Origin: Micavibrio sp.
Lineage (GTDB): Bacteria > Pseudomonadota > Alphaproteobacteria > Micavibrionales > Micavibrionaceae
NCBI GenBank assembly: GCA_030824965.1
Contig: JAPJQV010000010.1
Location: 1 to 59,474, forward strand
Length of the DNA: 59,474 nt
Direction: 5' to 3'
Positions 42,906 through 53,545 of the stretch are shown here, piece by piece. Position numbers and translations under genes: made by a program. Each line of letters begins with the position of its first letter. Position 1 is the first letter of the stretch. The notes below the pieces were generated by a model that was not told where the DNA came from, made no database searches, and saw nothing but the letters and a program-made list of their open reading frames with translations.

Positions 42906-43274
42906 CCCATTTATTTTAGAAAGCGAAGCCTAAAATAATATTAAAAACTATTAATTTTCAATGTGATAAGGCTATATTTCCAATATTTGGCTGTCGGATA
43001 GAAGACATTCGGGGCATAGAATTAATTTCGTGCTGGCAGAGTTTTGTATAGTTTAATCACGTAAGCCACATGCTCAGGCCGGGCAACGCGCCGTTGAAAT
43101 CCATTATTTTCAATGGGTTAGTTTTGGAAAAGCCCTATTTCGAGCCGCAGCATATCGAATATTTGCGTTTTTATTGCAATAATAGTATATATCTTAATAA
43201 TTCATAAAAAAATTGGGTGTCCGAATATTGGGTAAAGGCGATTTGGCCTTGGCTTTAACAGTTATTATTCTGGG
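42906..43274. other. Intergenic region without a clear gene
   Basis: This AT-rich spacer separates the leftward repeat-protein gene from the rightward exported-protein gene and should hold both promoters. A 45-codon frame (starting near 43070) is open by chance as far as can be seen. A small CCATT/AATGG hairpin lies near 43098-43115. Nothing else is recognised. Confidence 0.4.
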
Positions 43275-43283
43275 ATGGATGAA

Positions 43284-44108
43284 ATGGCACTATCAGGTTT
43301 AAAAAAATTGGGCATGTACACAGCCGCTTTCGCGCTTGCTTCGACAGGCCTTGGCGTATCGGCGCAGAATAACGCGGTTTCTTTCACCTCTCCCGCTCAG
43401 GCGGCAGGATCATGCTTCCCTGGCACATATAATCCATCCCGCCCCGTACAGCCGGGCGATTGCTTTACAATGGCCGAGTTCAACAAGGCAATGGTGGCTG
43501 AGGGACAACAGCCTGTTTTAGTCGGAAATCGTGATGCTGGTATGTACAAATATGGGGAATATTTCACGGCCAATTCCGATGGTTCGAAAGGCGTGAACGC
43601 TGAAATGGATGTGCCGTATGAACAAAAGACGTCAGCGGGCACGATATCCATTCGGGCAGTGTATACCAATATCAAGATCAATGATGTGAACGCGTCCGCC
43701 AATATTCCTCAATGGCCGGAATTGAGAACCGATAATGCCAAGGCGCGTGAATATTGCGCGAAATTTAACGGCGCTTGTCTTTCATTTGACGACTATATGG
43801 TTCGTAATAGATTGGGTGCTACGCGAGGGGCAGACGCTCGAGTGATGATGGTTGCACAAACGGTCAATTCTCCGACAGCTGATGGCCGCTGGAAAGGTGG
43901 CCAGAAGATTATCGTTTTCCGGGATATGAATGATGGAACTGGCGACGTTTCGGCTTTCCATTCCACTGGAGCGACAACTCCTTTGTTTCCAATGGAGCCT
44001 GTTTCCTATACGCAGTTTGCCAATAGGTTTATGGGTGAACGCCATGCTGCGAATAATACCGGCAGTGGCAGAGCGACGGCGGTTGCCGCTTTGGCTCTAA
44101 ATAATTAA
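43284..44108 (+). CDS. Exported hypothetical protein
   Basis: This 274-residue protein has an N-terminal signal-like segment (LKKLGMYTAAFALASTGLGVSAQ). The mature part contains cysteines (SCFPGTYNPSRPVQPGDCF and REYCAKFNGACLSFDDYM) that could form two disulphides, and an alpha/beta composition without a recognised domain. The ATG at 43284 follows GGGATGG at good spacing; an in-frame ATG lies at 43275. It is convergent with the next gene, overlapping it by 4 bases. I do not recognise the family. Confidence 0.6.
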   Translation: MALSGLKKLGMYTAAFALASTGLGVSAQNNAVSFTSPAQAAGSCFPGTYNPSRPVQPGDCFTMAEFNKAMVAEGQQPVLVGNRDAGMYKYGEYFTANSDGSKGVNAEMDVPYEQKTSAGTISIRAVYTNIKINDVNASANIPQWPELRTDNAKAREYCAKFNGACLSFDDYMVRNRLGATRGADARVMMVAQTVNSPTADGRWKGGQKIIVFRDMNDGTGDVSAFHSTGATTPLFPMEPVSYTQFANRFMGERHAANNTGSGRATAVAALALNN

Positions 44109-45388
44109 CTAAAACCTGAATCCATTACCACGTTTGCCGCTACTTTTGGCGGCGTTGCGCTTGCGACTTGCTTAGGTGATTCCGGACTTGCCGTGTTGGT
44201 ATTCGCCGCATTCGCGAAGGCAGGGCGCATTGCCGGCGCGCCGGATCCAAAACTATCGTCTATAGTCGCCGCTACGCTGATCCGTGTAGCAAGTTGGGAA
44301 GATGTATCAGGGCTGGCGGCTGAATCCAGTGGCACGCCTTTAGATTCCGCATATTCCCGAACCTGCTCTACGGCAGTCTGAATTCGTTCGTCCTGTTCCT
44401 GGTACTTGATAAATTCACGTTCTTTATCGGTCTGCTCGCCCGGCGATTTTGACATGATTTCGACTGTCTGCGTCGCTGAGGCGATTTCATTGGCTGATGG
44501 CAATATGAAATCTTGATTTATTTGATCCTGCTCGGTTATGTTTTGCCCGATCTCCGTTGAATTATCCTTATCTGCAATGCTTGATTGCGTTTGAGACCTA
44601 GAAAAATCTACTCCTCGATCTTCTGCGTAGGTCTTGGCCGCTTGCGTGGCTGCCTGTACGCGCTTGTCTTTTTCTTGTTGTCTTATAAATTCGCGTTCTG
44701 CGTCGGTCCATTGGCTTGGATGTTTCGCCATAACCTCGATAACCCGCATAGCCTTGGCGATTTCATCCGCTGTATATCCGTCTTCTTTAAGCTTTTCTTC
44801 AGTCTTCTGGCGGTTATCTTTATTCTTCAGCCAGTTTTGCAATGTCTGCCATCCCTGACCTGTCAAATGCACATCGCCGAAAGCCTGATCCGTATCCAGC
44901 CATTCTTCATAGCTTTGATTTACGTTATGACGTTGGTTGAAAGCATCGTCCATATCATCGATGCGGTCCTGCTCTTGCTCGCGCTGTTCTTTCTTCTTTT
45001 CTTCAAGCGCATTCTGGTTCTGGAGCATGGTCTGCTGGCTTTCTGTGCGCTCTTTGGATAGGCGCGCCATTTCAAGCAGATAAGTGAAGCCACCGCTGAC
45101 CATGCCAGGTGCATTTCTCAGCAAGGTCGAGAGGCGTTCCGAGGCCATTTCGAGTTCGGCATCGCCGTCGCTATCCCTGTTGTAAATAGCGTCTTCTATA
45201 TCTTTCAAATTATCCTGGACGAGCGACTGGATACCATCAAGTCGGATTTGTTCTTCGGCGGAGGCAGCAAAATCGCCGGCTTCCAATGGTTGAGAGGAAA
45301 CGGTGACAGAGTCGTATCCGTTAGCCTTCTCTGCGATCGGAGACTGGTCTTCAGAGCTATTTTGCGGTTGCGAAAGATCTTCATCCAT
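44105..45388 (-). CDS. Acidic coiled-coil hypothetical protein
   Basis: This 427-residue acidic protein has a long coiled-coil core (about 105-150, LEKKKEQREQEQDRIDD and neighbours) and two related segments. The first is AKAMRVIEVMAKHPSQWTDAEREFIRQQEKDKRVQAATQAAKTYAEDRGV and the second is SATQTVEIMSKSPGEQTDKEREFIKYQEQDERIQTAVEQVREYAESKGV, given here only by their first residues and positions (about 210-260 and 300-350). They are an internal duplication. There is no signal peptide or membrane segment. Function is unknown. Confidence 0.5.
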   Translation of the reverse strand: MDEDLSQPQNSSEDQSPIAEKANGYDSVTVSSQPLEAGDFAASAEEQIRLDGIQSLVQDNLKDIEDAIYNRDSDGDAELEMASERLSTLLRNAPGMVSGGFTYLLEMARLSKERTESQQTMLQNQNALEEKKKEQREQEQDRIDDMDDAFNQRHNVNQSYEEWLDTDQAFGDVHLTGQGWQTLQNWLKNKDNRQKTEEKLKEDGYTADEIAKAMRVIEVMAKHPSQWTDAEREFIRQQEKDKRVQAATQAAKTYAEDRGVDFSRSQTQSSIADKDNSTEIGQNITEQDQINQDFILPSANEIASATQTVEIMSKSPGEQTDKEREFIKYQEQDERIQTAVEQVREYAESKGVPLDSAASPDTSSQLATRISVAATIDDSFGSGAPAMRPAFANAANTNTASPESPKQVASATPPKVAANVVMDSGFS

Positions 45389-45669
45389 AGTGGACGAGGA
45401 TATATTACCGCAATTAAGTCGCTTTTAACTTTCCCTTGAATTTAGTTCAAATGCTGCCTATCCCCATATCTGTAATTTTGCTAGGGGTCCGGGATGGCTT
45501 CCGCCCTTCTTTTTATTCTGGGTCGCGTTCATCCTTAATTTAATTATAATATCAACAGTTGATATCTTACAAGTTTACTCTTCCTTGCAATGCAGTCGTA
45601 TTCTCTAAGATCGATCAGACAGAAAGAAAATTTATATCTGAAGGCAAATTTTCAGCCTACAATGGGCGA

Positions 45670-45969
45670 ATGGCACGAATTTCAGGAAAAAAATTACAGT
45701 TTGAGCAGGATGAACAAGAACAGCTCCAAAAGATGGAAGAACGGGCTTTTGAGCTGGTTAATAAACATCTGGTAGGACGTTTAAGGGAAATCGAGGCACT
45801 TGGATACAATAGGACAGAGCTGGCTTTTGCCTATTTTCTCCTGGCGTATCACGCGGTGCGTCACGGGCGATCGAAAGAACAGGCCGAACGTTCCTGTCAG
45901 ATCATGGCGCGCTTGGCCGCTGGCCGCATGGAGCGTAATTTCTCCGAGAGGCGTAAAAAGCTAAACTAA
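45670..45969 (+). CDS. Small helical hypothetical protein
   Basis: This 99-residue basic, helical protein (QDEQEQLQKMEERAFELVNKHLVGRLREIEALG, then LAFAYFLLAYHAVRHGRSKEQAERSC) has no recognised domain. The ATG at 45670 is chosen; the frame is open further to a TTG at 45559 but that stretch reads less like protein. It converges on the RTX gene with 15 bases between stops. Confidence 0.5.
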   Translation: MARISGKKLQFEQDEQEQLQKMEERAFELVNKHLVGRLREIEALGYNRTELAFAYFLLAYHAVRHGRSKEQAERSCQIMARLAAGRMERNFSERRKKLN

Positions 45970-45984
45970 CCCGTACTTTGCGCT

Positions 45985-48900
45985 TTATGCAATCAGATTG
46001 CCATTATTGAGCAATGTGTCGGCATCGAGGCCTGTAACGCCTGAAAGCGTTGCGATCGCTTGGGCTGAATATGAAGATCCTGCTCCATCGCGGTCAACTG
46101 ATACGCTGGTATTTCCTCCCAAGGTCGTAAAGGAAATATAATCGCTGATGATGCTGGTAAGGGGGTCATACTCAAATATGATATTCGAAATATCCAGCTT
46201 ATCGCCTTGACCAGTATTGAAATCCGTAATCGTATCAACGGATCCCAAGGTAGATGTATCAAATACAAAAGTATCCGCTCCGGCACCGCCAGTCATGGTA
46301 TCTGCCCCGCCCCGGCCATTTATAACATTATCCAGAGAATTCCCAGTCAATGTATCATTGAAGGCCGATGCAAAAATATTTTCGAAGTTGCTTATCGTAT
46401 CCGTGCCTGCGCCACCTGTGCTCTGAGCAGTCGTAAGCGAAAGATTGATGGTGATTGCACTTCCGGCACTTGCGTAACTAAGAGTATCGACGCCACCTGC
46501 GCCATTCATATTATCATTACCAGAACCGCCCTCTATGATATTATCGGAATCGTTGCCAATAAGCGTATCCGCGGAGTTACCTCCTATCAGGTTTTCGATA
46601 TTAGAGATCGTATCACTGGATGGTGTGGAGTAATTATCAGTCTGTACTCCTGTTGCCAGATTCACATTCACACCATAGTAAATGCCTGCGTAACTTAATG
46701 TATCAATCCCATCCCCACCGTCAATTATATCGGTGCCACCGTAGGTTTCCCGAATTAGATCATCACCTGCGCCACCATAAATTTGGTCGTTGCCAGATCC
46801 GCCATATAGGTTGTCATTCCCAGACTCTCCATAAATAATATCATTATTATTCCCACCATCTACAATATCATCACCATCTCCACCCCAAATGGAGTCATTG
46901 CCGTTACCGCCCGATATAGTGTCTATGCCCAAGCCTCCATAAATTTGATCGTCGCCAGCCTCTCCGCTTAACTGATCATCACCTGCTTCACCATATAAAA
47001 TATCGTTTCCATCACCGCCTAAGACTTCATCATTTCCATCTCCAGCATATACCGTATCATTTCCTGTATAAGAATTAATATAATCATCTCCGGCAAATGT
47101 ATGAATTAGATCATTAATACTGACGTTTGTAAGGTTATAACTAATACTGTCATTTCCTGAAGTTCCCCAACGGTCTATTTGCGTTGCGCTATTAAAGTTG
47201 AAAAGCGAATTATCATCAAATTCCAGGCTTTCAATCAGTCTTGAAGACGACGATGTGCTTGAGAATTGACCTACAATCTTAATACTAGACCCGTCATTAA
47301 CGTTGATGTAGAGGTCATTTCCTCTCGCATACATTGTTAAGTCAGAGATGGTTAGCGCTCCTCCAAATTTAATTTTATCACCTGAAGAAGCGGAATTTCC
47401 ATCTTCAATAATATCATTTCCAGCAGAATGTATGTACGTATCATTTCCGGCACCGCCTAACAGAGTATCGTCCCCGTCACCACCATCGAGAATATCATTG
47501 CCCGCTCCGGCATTGATGGTATCGTTTCCGCCAAACCCGTAAAGCTGATCGTTTGTATTGAATCCGGATGCCGCAATGCCATACATGGTTTCGCCAGCAC
47601 TCGTTCCTCTAGTAATATAAGAAAGAGTAAGAAGATCGACCGTTGAAGCATCGGAGAATTTTAGATATTCAACGCGCGCCCCGGTAGATCCTTCGTTAAA
47701 CTGGTCATTTACAGTAATACTGTTGCCATCCCAACGAATGACTAAATGCTGATCAAGAGATCCTAAATACACTCTTTCAAATTCAAGATCTTCAAACTCC
47801 ACATCAGGCCCGAATTCAATAGTGTCGCTCCCTGAAGTCTCTGTAATGATATCGTTACCAAAACTTGCTATATATGTATCGTTTTGATTTCCCCCTTTTA
47901 AGGCATCATCACCATCTCCACCGTCAAGAATATCATCACCATCAAGGCCATTAAGTGTGTCGTTTCCACCCAAGCCAATAATTGTATTATTTCCGGCTGT
48001 GCCATTAAGAGTTTCGCCAGCTGACGTGCCGGTAATGATAGCTCCACCAGTAGCCATTGTATAAACTTGCCCATCGGTCAGGACAGAGTTATCTGCAAAT
48101 TTAAAGTTCTCAATTCGGTAATAACTATTGGTAAAGAAATATTCTATAGTCAGCTTATCCGAATTGGATACATGCTGGATTATCAAATTGTTTCCGGATT
48201 TTGAGAAAGTAAAATCTGACTGCAGATAATCAGTGAAATGGACGGTATCTGCTTGGTTATAAGTCACATACTGAACAAAATCCTTAATAACATCCTGACC
48301 AAAATTGGCGCCCAGGATATAGGTATCTCCACCTCCCCCGCCTTCCATGCGGTCATTTCCGCCCTTGCCTTCAATGGTATCATCTCGCAAGAACCCGTAA
48401 ATCGTATCATTACCTTCTGTTCCGGCATCTTCAAAATAGGCTTGAATAAGATTTTCTGTGGTCCATGTCACATCATCAGCAAAATGGATTTCCTCAATCG
48501 CGGCGTATGCTTGACCGTTGACAAGGTTATTCACTTGCCCCTGCATGGTAACTGTGTCGCCTGTATCAATGATTTCCAGGGTAAAATCATCAAGTGTAGG
48601 GCCACGAATGACCCTTACATCGGTAGAATCCACGCCTACCATATTTAATTTATCTATGTTGTCACCAACGACAGACAAATTGTTGATGCCGTCAAAGATC
48701 GTATCGTGACCATAGCCGCGGCTGAAAATATAGGTATCGCCTTCTTCCAGTCCACTGAGATAATCGTCACCGGCCCCGCCATCCAGAGTATCTTCGCGGT
48801 AGAAACCGTAAATAACATCGTTTCCGGATGTAGAATATTGATCCAGAAGCATATTTTTAATATCCGCAGCGCTCCAATGCGTATTCGCAATATCCTGGAA

Positions 48901-51900
48901 CTGGAAGTTCTCGATAGTCGCCGTTGAGAAAACGCCAATACCAACGAAAGTCTGGAATTGATCGATAATTGTCAGTTTACTGCCATCGGCAAGGTTCATT
49001 ACAAGATCATCGGAACTGCCATCGCGGCTGAGCGTAACTGTTGCCGGATCAACGTCAGGGAGAAATAAAACAGTATCCTCCTGATCACTAAGAATCTGCA
49101 TCATTTTATCTTCAATGATATCTTCGCCGTATCCAAGTCCAAAGATATAGGTATCGCTATCATTCCCGCCAGACAGATAATCGTTCCCTGCACCACCATC
49201 GAGTATGTCGTTTCTATTAAATCCATAGATGAAATCATCACCTGCAGTTTGATTTTTGGATATAAGAATATCAAAAAGCTCATCCCACATAATCAGGCGG
49301 CCATCGTCAAAAGCGATACCCTCGATCCGGCCAATCCATTCAATATCACCGACAGGAATACCGTAAAATTTCTCGAACTGGTCTTTGATAGTGACTGTAT
49401 CGGTATCGCCATTTACATGGATGATCAGATCGTCTGAATTACCAATTCTATCAAAGCTGACTTGCGAATACGTTACACCTTCCTTGAATTGCAGATAATC
49501 TGGTGCCGATAAAAGCGGGTGCGCACTGCCTTGATACGCATCATCAATCGTGTCTTGACCATCACCGTTCCCGAAGAGATAAACATCTCCATCTTCAAGG
49601 CCACGCAAAGTATCATTGCCCGCACCGCCGTCCAGATAGTCGCCGCGCCCGGTTCCCGTAATAATATCGCTTGTGGGCTGGGGATCTGCAACCGCTCTGG
49701 CGATATCGATACGGTCCAGAACTACACCATCGGCAAATATGACTTCCGAAACACCTTTGGCTTCTGTTACCCACCCCCCGAGAAGCCCCGGAACACGAAT
49801 ACCAAAATGATCGACGACCCTGATTTCATCCGTCGAATTCGTATCCTTGATAATAAGATCCAGACCATCGCGGCTTAGCGCCACCTCGTCTGAATTCAAA
49901 TGCGTGAACCTGACAGTATCCAGTTTGTCGCTCGAAAATCCGTCATTATCATTTATAATATCCTGACCGAAATTCTGGCCGAAAACATACGTATCCGGCC
50001 CCTCTCCGCCTTGCGCTGTCTGGTTGCCGGAAGACATATAGAATATGTCGGCATCGCTCGTGCCGGTTATGGTTCCTGTAGAGGTTCCGACAATGATCAG
50101 CTCTTCAGGGATATCGAGAGCTGCCGCCGCTTTAACGATAGTTGTTGCCAAGCCAACATTTTCGTATGCCGCCGCAAGATTCTGGAACAGATAGCCATAG
50201 GTGGCTTCCTTCGAACCTTCCCTGTCGAAATTGGCGATAACGATATCCAGTACAGGTTTCCAGGCTGCCAGATGAGCCTCATCGCCCGGTATCGTACCCG
50301 GCGCAGCATCGAATATAGCTTCCAGCATGGGAACCAACTGGCGGCTATCGACCGGCTCGAACAAATCGGTATTGGGATTATAAACGATATTGTCAAAATA
50401 GCCTGATAACGGACCATCCTGCGCCGCAATTTTCACGACGATTTCATTCAATTCATGCCACATAAGTTCCAGAAGGCTGTTCATCGCTGTTATGGCCGCG
50501 GAGCCGTCTTCCACTGTGGCTGCGTCGGGCAGGTACGTGCCGATCCATCTTTCCATGAAAGATATCATGTCTGAATTGAACTCAGTCCAGCTTTCGCCCG
50601 GTTGCAGGCTATGAGCCATTAATTGCTCGTATGTCGGACGCTCGATGGTTTGGTTAAACTCGTCTTTAACGTCTTCGCCGCTGGCGAAAACCCAGTATGT
50701 TCCAAGGATATCCGTTTTCTTGACGGCGAAATCCTCAACATGAGCGCCGTCAAGATCGGTGGTCGTGACCATCATGATATCTTCATGGGAAGCCGTTCCG
50801 GGTTCGCCCGATGGAACGGAAATAACGGACTTCCAGGCATTCAGCATAGGCTCTATCGCTGCGCGCAGGCTAGGAAGGTCGGGCGTTGTCAGGTTCGATA
50901 ATGCCGCAGCAACGGTTGTAATCAAGCCGCTATCCAGACTCATGGCGGTACGAAGATTGGCGAGAGTGCCATGGCCGCGCAGTTCAGGCATATCCAGTGC
51001 GTCTTGCGTGATCGCTACAGTTCCAAGCCATTTGCTGTCGAATGTATTTGATTTGAACGCCACGTCGCCGATCGCGCGGGTTGAATTGTCGCTAAGCGTA
51101 TATTCGCCCTGTGCCGTTACCCGGTGTCCGGCAACGGTGGTTTCGGTTGTACTGGCAGGAGTAAGATTGATGGAAACGATACCCAGTTCCGAAAGAGTTT
51201 TCAGTTCGCCGGAATCTGTCTGGGCGTTTCCGTTGCTGTCTTGCCATACCCGCAAATTGGAGAATTCGGTATCGTTTGAATCGATCACGCCATCAAGATT
51301 ACTGTCCAGCGACGATAGCATCGCAAACCCGCTCTGGTTTTTATTGCCGAACATTTCCGATATGTCGTCGATCTTGCCATTGGCATTGGCGTCCCTGACC
51401 AGAAAACCGTCGTCCGCGCCGACCCATCCGGTTCGTTCTGCAAATCCGTCGCCGTTCAGGTCGTAATATTTGCCCGTCACATAGGTTTCGGCGGAAAGTT
51501 CGATGCCGTCACCGTCCAGATCCAGCACCAACGGGTCAGTGCCCGCGATATGATTGTAACCGAGAGTCGCTTTCTGGATATCGCCGATCGCATCGATATT
51601 GGACATCATATCCCAACCGTCAGGCGCTTCGAGGAGTCGCCAGGCTTCCTGCGCTAGTTCAAAAACGTAAATTCCGGCGACATTGGCCGATGCGCCGTCC
51701 AGTGTGCTCTTATAATTAGCGATGTAGGTTTCCCAGCCGTTCGTGGCTTCGACAACCAAATCCCCTTGGGAATTCTTGCCGTAGCGCACTCCATCGTCGC
51801 CATAAGCCCATGGGCTTTCTGAATAGTGCCATGTATACCCGCCGCTAATGGCGCTCCCAAGCACAGTTAGACTATCAAATGCATCGGCATCAGTAATATA

Positions 51901-53544
51901 CTGTGACTTTGACATTTCAACAGAGTCATTGCCGGAGCCGGTTGTAATAATTGCTCCTTCTGCTGCGCCACGAATATAATCGTCGCCAGCCTTTGTATCG
52001 ATTTCATTAAATTGAGATCCATCAAGTATGGTGTCTTTTTGAGATGTTCCTGTAAATTGTTCGATATTTTGCAATGTTACTTTACCATTCTGATGAGAAA
52101 CAACATTGCCACGAACTGTTACTCCCGCGGCTGCTCCGGAAAAATCAGCGTGATCTCCTGCGCCTCCACTACCATTGATTTCTAAGTCCTCAATGGTAGC
52201 AAACGAAGTAAAATTAAATTTATCGTTGAAAGCGCTGCCTTTAATTATTTCTATAGATTTAAGTGTGTCACTCCCGCCCAATCCATCATTTGTTACACTA
52301 ATGCCCGTTTCACTGATTTCAACCACAATTCCAGAAGTTGAATTTTCGTAAGATGCTGTATCTTTATCAGCGCCGCCGTCAATTACATCATTCCCGGCTC
52401 CGCCGTGAAGTTCATCATCATTATCTTCGCCGAAAATATAATCGTTTCCGCTGCCGCCTTTTATTATATCGTCGCCGGCGCGCCCCAGGATGAGCGCATT
52501 TTCTTCTCTATCGCTGAAATCTAGATTATTTGTTTCGGACCCCGTTCCATCAACATTTGCGGTATAATCAACCCAAATTTTATCGACATGACTTTCTTCT
52601 ACACCGTAAATAGATGTTAGGGTCAGTTTAGCAATATGTAATGATTCTTCTGTTGTCTGTACGGTTGCGCCGTAATCGCTTTCTGCTTGAGCTACTTGAC
52701 TGCCATACGTTTCTTCATATTCTTCGATATCAACGCGATGGCGTGTCATCATTTGATAGATTTGTAGAGCCTGATCTTCAGGCGAATGAGCTTCATCCTC
52801 GTCATACAGACCGAAAACTTCACTCTCATAGTAACGGCGTTTTGCGATGCCTAGTCCTTCACTTGCACCTCCATTACTATCATATCTAATTTCATACCAC
52901 GCTTCTGCCCGATTCCCTGCCTTAATAGCAGTAGCCAACAGTGGACTTCCTGAAGTTTCATGAATCAAGTTATTGTAAGCTAAGGAAACTAATACAGCTC
53001 GTTCTTGAGAATGTTCATTTATACTTGTAATGCTATTATGTGACAGCCACTCATCAACAACGTGTTCTTTCCCAACTGTGGGGTGATCTACCACATAATT
53101 AAAAACAGTTTGTGCATCTGCTGGATTAGAATATATAAAGGTCGCTCTGATATTTTCTGGAACTTCTGCTAGAGGATTATTTAGAAGCACATCATCCCAA
53201 TAATCTTTTCGATCCTGCATTTTAGCGTTCAGAGCAATACGAAGTTGTGATTCTGAGGTGGCGTTATTAATTATAGTTCCTATCTGGTCTGAAAAAACTT
53301 CATCTTGTGAAAGTAAAGTTCCTGTCGCATCTCCGGTGAAAAAATATCTGACTACCGCATTGAAAACAGTGCTGTCCTCTAAATTGAAACCGATTCCAAT
53401 TGTATAATTTCCTACGGAGTCTATATAGATTTCACCAGGATGACCCGGTTTACCAAAGCCTTCTGTATCTAATAGAATCTCGTATCTGAGCGTTTTGTAT
53501 TGTGCTTCAACTAAATCATGTGGAGAGAATGTCGTGATAGTCAT
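45985..53544 (-). CDS. Giant RTX protein with N-terminal phage-type lysozyme domain
   Basis: This 2519-residue protein has a GH24 lysozyme-like domain (about residues 15-265). It shows the T4-lysozyme catalytic pattern Glu28 (DTEGF), Asp42 (YIDSVG) and Thr48 (NYTIGIGF). A first block of calcium-binding RTX nonapeptides (about 350-400) follows. A FrpC-like section starts near 675 (PLVLDLDGDGIELS, then EF-hand-like DANANGKID and DSNLDGVID). From about 1160 to 2420 there are many RTX repeats (GG-x-G-N-D-x-L) alternating with haemolysin-related segments (DTYIFGLGYGEDII). The C-terminus (TITDFNTGQGDKLDIS) is a type I secretion target. It should be exported by a type I system, not present here, and cleave peptidoglycan. 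It is the last gene of an operon with an LprI-like lysozyme inhibitor. Confidence 0.88.
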   Translation of the reverse strand: MTITTFSPHDLVEAQYKTLRYEILLDTEGFGKPGHPGEIYIDSVGNYTIGIGFNLEDSTVFNAVVRYFFTGDATGTLLSQDEVFSDQIGTIINNATSESQLRIALNAKMQDRKDYWDDVLLNNPLAEVPENIRATFIYSNPADAQTVFNYVVDHPTVGKEHVVDEWLSHNSITSINEHSQERAVLVSLAYNNLIHETSGSPLLATAIKAGNRAEAWYEIRYDSNGGASEGLGIAKRRYYESEVFGLYDEDEAHSPEDQALQIYQMMTRHRVDIEEYEETYGSQVAQAESDYGATVQTTEESLHIAKLTLTSIYGVEESHVDKIWVDYTANVDGTGSETNNLDFSDREENALILGRAGDDIIKGGSGNDYIFGEDNDDELHGGAGNDVIDGGADKDTASYENSTSGIVVEISETGISVTNDGLGGSDTLKSIEIIKGSAFNDKFNFTSFATIEDLEINGSGGAGDHADFSGAAAGVTVRGNVVSHQNGKVTLQNIEQFTGTSQKDTILDGSQFNEIDTKAGDDYIRGAAEGAIITTGSGNDSVEMSKSQYITDADAFDSLTVLGSAISGGYTWHYSESPWAYGDDGVRYGKNSQGDLVVEATNGWETYIANYKSTLDGASANVAGIYVFELAQEAWRLLEAPDGWDMMSNIDAIGDIQKATLGYNHIAGTDPLVLDLDGDGIELSAETYVTGKYYDLNGDGFAERTGWVGADDGFLVRDANANGKIDDISEMFGNKNQSGFAMLSSLDSNLDGVIDSNDTEFSNLRVWQDSNGNAQTDSGELKTLSELGIVSINLTPASTTETTVAGHRVTAQGEYTLSDNSTRAIGDVAFKSNTFDSKWLGTVAITQDALDMPELRGHGTLANLRTAMSLDSGLITTVAAALSNLTTPDLPSLRAAIEPMLNAWKSVISVPSGEPGTASHEDIMMVTTTDLDGAHVEDFAVKKTDILGTYWVFASGEDVKDEFNQTIERPTYEQLMAHSLQPGESWTEFNSDMISFMERWIGTYLPDAATVEDGSAAITAMNSLLELMWHELNEIVVKIAAQDGPLSGYFDNIVYNPNTDLFEPVDSRQLVPMLEAIFDAAPGTIPGDEAHLAAWKPVLDIVIANFDREGSKEATYGYLFQNLAAAYENVGLATTIVKAAAALDIPEELIIVGTSTGTITGTSDADIFYMSSGNQTAQGGEGPDTYVFGQNFGQDIINDNDGFSSDKLDTVRFTHLNSDEVALSRDGLDLIIKDTNSTDEIRVVDHFGIRVPGLLGGWVTEAKGVSEVIFADGVVLDRIDIARAVADPQPTSDIITGTGRGDYLDGGAGNDTLRGLEDGDVYLFGNGDGQDTIDDAYQGSAHPLLSAPDYLQFKEGVTYSQVSFDRIGNSDDLIIHVNGDTDTVTIKDQFEKFYGIPVGDIEWIGRIEGIAFDDGRLIMWDELFDILISKNQTAGDDFIYGFNRNDILDGGAGNDYLSGGNDSDTYIFGLGYGEDIIEDKMMQILSDQEDTVLFLPDVDPATVTLSRDGSSDDLVMNLADGSKLTIIDQFQTFVGIGVFSTATIENFQFQDIANTHWSAADIKNMLLDQYSTSGNDVIYGFYREDTLDGGAGDDYLSGLEEGDTYIFSRGYGHDTIFDGINNLSVVGDNIDKLNMVGVDSTDVRVIRGPTLDDFTLEIIDTGDTVTMQGQVNNLVNGQAYAAIEEIHFADDVTWTTENLIQAYFEDAGTEGNDTIYGFLRDDTIEGKGGNDRMEGGGGGDTYILGANFGQDVIKDFVQYVTYNQADTVHFTDYLQSDFTFSKSGNNLIIQHVSNSDKLTIEYFFTNSYYRIENFKFADNSVLTDGQVYTMATGGAIITGTSAGETLNGTAGNNTIIGLGGNDTLNGLDGDDILDGGDGDDALKGGNQNDTYIASFGNDIITETSGSDTIEFGPDVEFEDLEFERVYLGSLDQHLVIRWDGNSITVNDQFNEGSTGARVEYLKFSDASTVDLLTLSYITRGTSAGETMYGIAASGFNTNDQLYGFGGNDTINAGAGNDILDGGDGDDTLLGGAGNDTYIHSAGNDIIEDGNSASSGDKIKFGGALTISDLTMYARGNDLYINVNDGSSIKIVGQFSSTSSSSRLIESLEFDDNSLFNFNSATQIDRWGTSGNDSISYNLTNVSINDLIHTFAGDDYINSYTGNDTVYAGDGNDEVLGGDGNDILYGEAGDDQLSGEAGDDQIYGGLGIDTISGGNGNDSIWGGDGDDIVDGGNNNDIIYGESGNDNLYGGSGNDQIYGGAGDDLIRETYGGTDIIDGGDGIDTLSYAGIYYGVNVNLATGVQTDNYSTPSSDTISNIENLIGGNSADTLIGNDSDNIIEGGSGNDNMNGAGGVDTLSYASAGSAITINLSLTTAQSTGGAGTDTISNFENIFASAFNDTLTGNSLDNVINGRGGADTMTGGAGADTFVFDTSTLGSVDTITDFNTGQGDKLDISNIIFEYDPLTSIISDYISFTTLGGNTSVSVDRDGAGSSYSAQAIATLSGVTGLDADTLLNNGNLIA

Positions 53545-53545
53545 G

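Noticed and set aside
43070..43210. 45-codon frame in the gap before the exported protein gene
   Set aside because: No ribosome binding site and no recognisable motif; a frame of this size is expected by chance.
45985..49900. Short-period repeats that might suggest a CRISPR array or satellite
   Set aside because: The repetition is coding: it follows the RTX nonapeptide codons (GGxGND) with degenerate third positions and no constant repeat/spacer pattern.
46207..50406. Long plus-strand frames opposite the RTX gene
   Set aside because: They mirror the repetitive Gly/Asp codons of the real gene and have no ribosome binding sites or domain patterns.
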